A stretch of 64,000 nucleotides of DNA. Origin: Pithys albifrons albifrons. Its lineage: Eukaryota > Chordata > Aves > Passeriformes > Thamnophilidae. The stretch lies in contig NC_092474.1 in assembly GCF_047495875.1 (NCBI RefSeq), positions 2,108,001 to 2,172,000 on the forward strand, in the 5' to 3' direction. Position numbers and translations under genes: made by a program. Below the pieces are notes generated by a model. It saw only the letters and a program-made list of their open reading frames with translations, had not been told where the DNA came from and did no database searches. Position 1 is the stretch's first letter, and every line of letters starts with the position of its first letter. Of this stretch, positions 57,818-64,000 are shown piece by piece.

Positions 57818-60800
57818 TTTTCACTCTAACCATACTGTCCCAACAAGAAGACAATGCTTAGAATGAAGACAGTTTCTTAAATTCAAATGTGGCTTTTCTG
57901 CTCTTCGGGACCTCTTTCCATGGGCCACGTGCATGGCAGAGTAATTGTGTGGGATACAGGACTCTACTTGTCAAACCCATGGAGATAAAGCTCACCAGAA
58001 AACTGTCTCAAGTTTGGCCAGGAGTTTTAGGTGAATTCCAGATATCATTAGGAGGATTTATTGGTTTGTATCTGATGAACAGTGTCCTTTATTTCTTTTC
58101 TATTCTTTGCCTTATGAATGTGAAAGAATATCTAGTAGAAAGAATGCTTGTTCACAGCTGATGACTTTTGGTGGTTCCCTGAGGAAGGCTCCATGCTCTT
58201 TGCTGATGAGGCCATTGATATTTTAGCATACAGAACAAAGTTAGGATGCTCTGAATATTTATAAATACAATGAAGGAGAATTATCTAGATGGCCTGGACT
58301 TCTTTTGTGAAGTAAAATTAGGTACTACAAATAATAAAATCAACACATTGCAGCATTAATTTTTTGTTGGCCTCAGTCTTGGAGGAGATGAGGGACTTCC
58401 TGCTACAGGACAGTCACAACTGGAAACCAGGTGGGGCAGTCGCTGCAAGGCTGAGGAGTGTAAGGTGGAGAAAAGATGTTCTAGTCAATGTGGAAGAGGA
58501 ATTGATTGGAACTTGCATTAGAAAAAACCAAACTTTCTGACCAGGAGAGAGATCTCTTGCCACCTGATCCAGCCAATTTTCTCAGGGCTGATGTTCCTGT
58601 TTCAATTAGTGCAGGTCTTCCATGTGCACCATGATGGTGTTCTGGGTGAAATGTGAGGCTGCAGCTCATTCATACACAGACAGAGCTGCTGCACCAGTGT
58701 TTGTTCTGTGGCCTTTTCACCTTCTAAGACATAGCTATAAACAATCTCAGAAAACTGATTTTTCAGGACCAAGAAATAGGATGATTTGGAATTCATTTTT
58801 TTCTTGTGTTTTGTGTTGTTCCACTCAGGTGTAGTGGCTTTCTCCTTGCTGCAGAGGAGGTAGGGCCTGTGTTCTTCAAGGGGAAATTCCTGTTTGGGGT
58901 AATGTAAATGAAAACACCATGTGTGTCCTTTTTCATTCAAATTACATACAAAAAAATTGGTGATATGAGACATGAGCAAAGGCAGAACAGAGCCTAGAGT
59001 CTTTAATCTTTAAAATCTATTTTACATGATTAAAAGGATCCTGCCTAGAGAAAAGCAAGACCAGCTATTTATATCTCCATTCTTCTCCCCACTGCTCCCC
59101 CCTTTTTTCCCAGAAAATACTGCACAGTCTTTCACATCTGAAAGACCACGGCTGGCTGCCATTAATTTTAATGCTAAATCCTCATCAGCATTTCAAAACA
59201 TTATGAAAATGTCTAAGAAACTGTCTTCTAGTAGCTTGAAAATATCGCAGGCAGCAACCTAAATAATACTGTAAGTGCCCTGGTAAGTACAAGAGCACAT
59301 GCTGGAAAGGGAAAGAGAAAAATAAAAGGCTTTAGACCACCAAGCAAACGCCAGTTCTACAAAGCAGACATAAATGGATTGCAGGATTTCATGGGTGCTG
59401 AGAGTGTGAATTACTGACTGAGCTACACCTCACTTACAGAAAATGTGGTTTTCTTTTTTAGAGAACACATCAAATATTGAGTGCTAGTTTGCTGTGCAGT
59501 CTGCTCCATGGACAAGTAGATAAATAACCTTACATGGAGGGTTCTGTTTAGGCTGACAAATGCAATTAAATGAATGGAATATGGCCAGGACCCCCATATT
59601 AGTGCTCTGTTACACTGCACTGGTGAGGATGATGGATGTCAATTAGATTGAAATGAATGGTCATAGGTTAAACAAATGATGACTCTGATCAAAGCACTCC
59701 CTCCTTCAGCAAGGCATTCAAACCTGTCCTAAACTTCAATACGTGGTTTTAAGTCCTGCTTAAAATTGAGTTTAAGTAATTTCCTGCTTGTGGAAGGGCT
59801 GGACCATGCATTTTTGGGTTTATTTTTTTAATTGGAATATCCATGCTTACCTAGCACTCTATGGAGAGGTTTTATCAGGACAGTTATGCCTGTGCCAAAT
59901 TTCACTGGCGTTTCAGAACCTGCTGTTGCTGTCTCATGCTCATTTGTATTTATAGTGCTCCAGTAAGCTTGGGGAGCTGTGTAAGGATTTCAAAAGCTGG
60001 TGCTATTTCTGCTTTCATTGAGGATGCTTTCACTGAAGTGTTACCCTGCAATGGGTTGGCAGCAGAGGGCTGGCGAGTGGTCCTTCTCCTTTGGTAGTAA
60101 GTGGGATGTTGCCAGTTTAAGATGATTATCCATATTGTTGCTTTTGCAATAGTGATTTTTTTCCACTGGTGAATATTTTGAAGTATCTCCAAGTGTTTCT
60201 GCTTTTCTAAGACTTCAAGTGAATTTCTTGATCCTTTTTTAAAAAGATCTGCAAATTTATAGCCCCATTTTAATAATAACTAAAAATACATTTAAAAAAA
60301 GACATCATTTTTCAAGAGTGGGGACAATAAACCCTACTGGTTTTTTCCCAGTTTGTATAAGAACTGGGAGAAGAACTTTCTCCAAGCACATAGAGTAAAA
60401 ATGTCAGCTTAGCTGGGAAATCCCAGGGTTTGGGGGAAGTGTAGAGCTAAAAACAAAAGCAGAGACAGGAAACTTTCTTCAGCTCCTGTGCTGCTTTTTC
60501 TCTCTTTGATTAAACATCAGGTTTAAGTATCATCAACAGTGTGAATTCTGAAGAATACAAGAGAATGCACTTAAGGTTAGAAAGCTTGTCTTTTATTCAG
60601 GTATTTAAAAAAAGAAGCCACTAGACTCTTCTTGAAATAAATCACTGAGAGGGTTATGCAGAGGCTGGAGGTGCACACTACATTTTTCATTGCCAGCTCC
60701 TTGTAGCCAAGGTATGTTGTCAAGACTAACCTTGGAAAAGCACTTCTCTCTCCTCCCTGCGCAGCTCTCCATGGTGACATCATTAATGTTGATGGCTATA

Positions 60801-61017
60801 ATTGACCACAAAGCACAGACCTTTAGTCCCTACCTGATCTTTCCAAGTGTTTATACACTGCTGGCCTGACCACACAGCACACTAATGAGCATTACACTTG
60901 ACAAATATTGTCATGCCTAAACAGGAGATGGTGATTCTGCTAAGACAAGCAGCGAGCCTGGGGGCACATCCTGCTCAAATAGGAAAGTTAGGAATTAATA
61001 TTAATTCTCTTCCACTC
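57818..61017. other. Intergenic segment, no gene seen
   Basis: Intergenic AT-moderate sequence with short frames only. The part at about 60860-61010 lacks simple repeats and has an AATTAATATTAATT near-palindrome at 60992-61006, and might be conserved. No RNA gene recognised. Confidence 0.45.
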
Positions 61018-61062
61018 ACTTGGGGCCTGATCCAGATCCCTGATGTCAGTTAAGTCTTTTCC
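61018..61062. repeat. Ancient amniote repeat-like fragment (GGGCCTGATCC type)
   Basis: ACTTGGGGCCTGATCCAGAT followed by CCCTGATGTCAGTTAAGTC resembles one end of an old sauropsid repeat with GGGCCTGATCC...CCC.TTGAAGTCAATGG. The fragment is short, and the family name is uncertain. Confidence 0.35.
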
Positions 61063-64000
61063 TCTGTGAGCTTTGCTTCCCTGCTGTGAAGTAGCTCTTT
61101 AAAACAAAATACAATCAAGTGGCATAGTAATAAATTTGACAGTAATAGCAGATGTTGCAGAAGCAGCATTTGGAGGCACAGTCCTGAGCCCCAGTGAGCT
61201 CCCAGGGCTGTCAGCAGTGCCTTGGGTGTGCAGTGGTTCATTGGCATCCCTGCCTCAAGCATGTTCCACATGCCTGGCCAGTCCCCTCTGGGACAGGTGT
61301 GATCCTTCACATCAGGATCTGCTAATTTAGCTTTCAGGGCTAAATGGAGGAAAAAAAAATATAGTTTATAATCTGAAAGACTGAGGACTCTTTTTTCCTT
61401 GCAGTGTTGAAAGCAGGTGCAGGGAATACTTTCCACCAGTCTTGCTTGCTTACCCTTGGGGAGGACATGCTCAGTGCACCCACACAGCCCCCAGATCCCG
61501 TGGGACACGTAGCCAGGCCCTCAAACCACACTCTGGGTGAACAGAGTGCAGTAATTGAGCTGTGCATTGTCTTAGGACTGTCTTGATCCATGATGTTTGC
61601 TGTCAGCAAGATCCCAGTGGGAACTGCTGCAGACGTGTCAATATTCTGCTTCCTCTACAGAGAGACTCTAAGCTGCCAGGGTAGGTTTTTATCTCAATAT
61701 CACCTCATTGCTTTCACCTGTGTGCTGTTAAACTGTTAATACATTGGGGGAAAAACCCATCCAGGAAAGTGTATTAGGAATACCTAAATGAGGTAGCTGT
61801 GTTATCCTCAGCAAAATATTATTGTTATTAAATGTTCCCACCAGATACTTGGACAGCTTGCATTGCAACTGCAAAGCTAACATTTCATTATAGCAAGATA
61901 TATATTCATAATGGATTGCAATTTACCAAAATACACAGAGGGGCCCAGATTTGTCAGTGTGCATTTGCTCTGCAAGAAATGCATCTCACTAAAAACCAGA
62001 TGTCAGAATTAACAGTAGAGCTTTCACAGTGTAGGGAAGAAAGCTGACATTTCTGAGCTGGCAGCCCAGCTGTGTTAACGGTGTCAGGGAGCCTTTGTGT
62101 CCTTAAGCACAATGTTTAGCTGTAGAACTGCATTAGGAGTTTATTTAAATTGTAAGTGGTGAGAATTCACTGTGTTGGTGGCAACAATTGCAACCAAGTG
62201 AGATCTTGGATTCTCTCTTCCCACCCTCACTATTTTCTCTTTCCATTCACTTGCCATATTGCTGTCTAGTAAAATTGCAAGAGGTTTTAAGAATTGCTTT
62301 AGTTCTGAGGAAATTGCAGGGCATCATTGTCAGGGTCAAGATTTGGAGAGGGAAGAGAGAGACAAGTGTTTGAAAGCTCTTGTAAACGTCTGAGTAACTG
62401 TTCTGAAACGTAAATTATTGATTCATACCCTCCTGTTTTCTAATGTGCTTTATCTTCCTGGCAATTTAACCCAGTTTCCAGAGTATTTTTATCTGTAATT
62501 TTCTAGAACCTGTATTACCCATGTATTTTATCTCATCTCTTTCTCCTGTTCTGAGATGTTAGGTAGTGAGTCAGGGCACTGATTAGCTTGACTAATTTGT
62601 TGGCGTAGCTTTCTGTCAGGGGAAAAAGGATGCACTTTTCTAAAAGTAAAGATAATTAACTGTTGGAACAACACAGGCACCAATGAATTCTCCAGTACTA
62701 GCAATAACAAGGATGTATGTTTTCCTAAGAAATGTCTCTGGTTTTTCACTAATTTTTGGAAGTCCTATGGCCTGTACTACGTGGAAGGTAGATGAGCTTT
62801 GTGGTCCATCATGTCTTGGGACTTCACAGACCTGGTGGTTGGGCACTGTTTCTAGATCTGTTCCTGCTTGCAGGAGAGAATGGGAGGAAGGGTTTGGTCA
62901 TGGGCAGAGTCCAGGCCTTGGGTAGTGTGTTCTGTGGAGCTGGAGATCCCTGTCTCATGTCACATCAGACTAAGGACCATGAATTACTGGTGAAGTGGTC
63001 GGTAATCTTGGCTTCTGGAGGCCTCCTGGGGTCTCAAACCACTGATTAAAATGTGAATTGCAGGCTTAGAGCCTCTTGCTAAGCAGATGCCACATCAAAG
63101 GATGCTGATATGAGATTTGCCTGCTCCTGAGGAAATGAGAGTGGGAGAATGCTACGGAGGCTCTCTCTGGGGATACTGCTGCATGCAGGGGTGCAGCAGC
63201 CTGGAGGAGCATCCCCTCCCTGCTGGGCTGAGAGCAGGACAGGGCCAGGCAACCAGAAAAAATGGGGATAGAACTATGGCAGAGATGCTGTCAGAGAACT
63301 TTGTGGATGTATTTATCTGTGGGTGCTGTCCTGGTCGGGGTCACGGGTGTTTGAGGACCCCCAGAGGAGCAGGCTTGCTGGTGTGACTGTGCTGGGTGGG
63401 GAAGCAGCATTCCATTTTCTAGGCAGGAGTAAGTGCTCACCTACCTGTGGAACAGGGAGTTACTCAATTTCAAGGCAAGATCATATTTCCTCTTTAAATT
63501 CCAGATAGACAGAGATTGCTCTTGACTCCAGCAGCATTATGTGACCTTGTCTACCACACAGGTATTTTCCTGAGGATTTCTATTAGAGAGGAGGGCCTGG
63601 GGCTTGAAGGGTGAATGTGGGGGCGATGCCAAGGTTTGAACCCACCCACCCACACTGGGCAGAGGTGGCTGGTGGGGCAGAATGAGGTGCCCTGTGTGGC
63701 TGACTGAGTGAAATAAGGAGAGGGATCATCTAAAGGAAAACAGCTCCCTAAATCCACTGTAGAAATGTTCAGTAAATCACTTGAGCATGATCTCGAGAAT
63801 CTCTTGAGAAGTTTGGCTGAAGGGGGGCCCAGCAAAGGAAGAAGTCCTTGGACAAATCACAATGTATAAATACCTCTGCAGTGAGTGTAACTAAGGCCAC
63901 AGAGCTGTCACACAATGCAGTCAGCAATAAATAGATTCCTGAATTAGAGAGAATCTCTGCTGTATTTCAGATGTGGCTGTTTGAGCTACACGTATAAAAT
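61063..64000. other. Intergenic segment, no gene seen
   Basis: Intergenic sequence to the window edge. Overlapping frames on both strands at 61050-61609 and 62683-63508 are short and have no recognisable domains. No terminator, RNA gene or repeat family was recognised. Confidence 0.45.

Noticed and set aside
57496..57829. Open frames of 62 to 105 codons on both strands at 57.5-57.8 kb.
   Set aside because: They read through the 3' end of a CR1 LINE and are not genes.

Overview
The window looks like a vertebrate nuclear locus, most likely from a bird. It is non-coding over almost its whole length. It has the 3' ends of CR1 LINEs (about 57.6 kb, and a short tail at 37.7 kb), several eroded MIR-type SINE remnants, and no Alu, L1 or retroviral blocks. 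Overall repeat density is low, as in avian genomes. A related sauropsid cannot be excluded.

One protein-coding exon can be supported. On the minus strand, 23613 down to 23320 encodes a 98-residue N-terminus that I recognise as FBRSL1 (fibrosin-like 1, AUTS2/FBRS family). It ends at a consensus splice donor in phase 0. The exon lies in a large CpG island (about 23.0-25.0 kb). This island holds the promoter and a 5' leader with an unusual mix of (CGG)n-type repeat, G/C homopolymer runs and two AT-rich simple tracts. Everything left of 23320 is therefore intron 1 of FBRSL1, whose acceptor and exon 2 lie outside the window or were not found. Everything right of about 25.25 kb is upstream of the gene and shows no convincing exon.

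Layout: 1-23319, FBRSL1 intron 1, with an (AC)n microsatellite at 19.46 kb, MIR-like relics and a perfect 20-bp palindrome at 15.1 kb. 23320-23613, coding part of exon 1. 23614-about 24300, probable 5' leader, free of ATG on the gene strand. About 24300-24960, GC-rich core promoter. 24930-25235, a degenerate G-rich minisatellite at the island edge. 25250-64000, intergenic sequence with scattered ancient repeats, two local tandem duplications, CR1 fragments and some AT-rich tracts that resemble conserved non-coding DNA.

The open frames elsewhere are short, many do not start with ATG, they overlap on both strands, and none resembles a known protein to my reading. I see no novel multi-gene system. 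The parts most worth a second look are the composition and constraint of the FBRSL1 leader and promoter.
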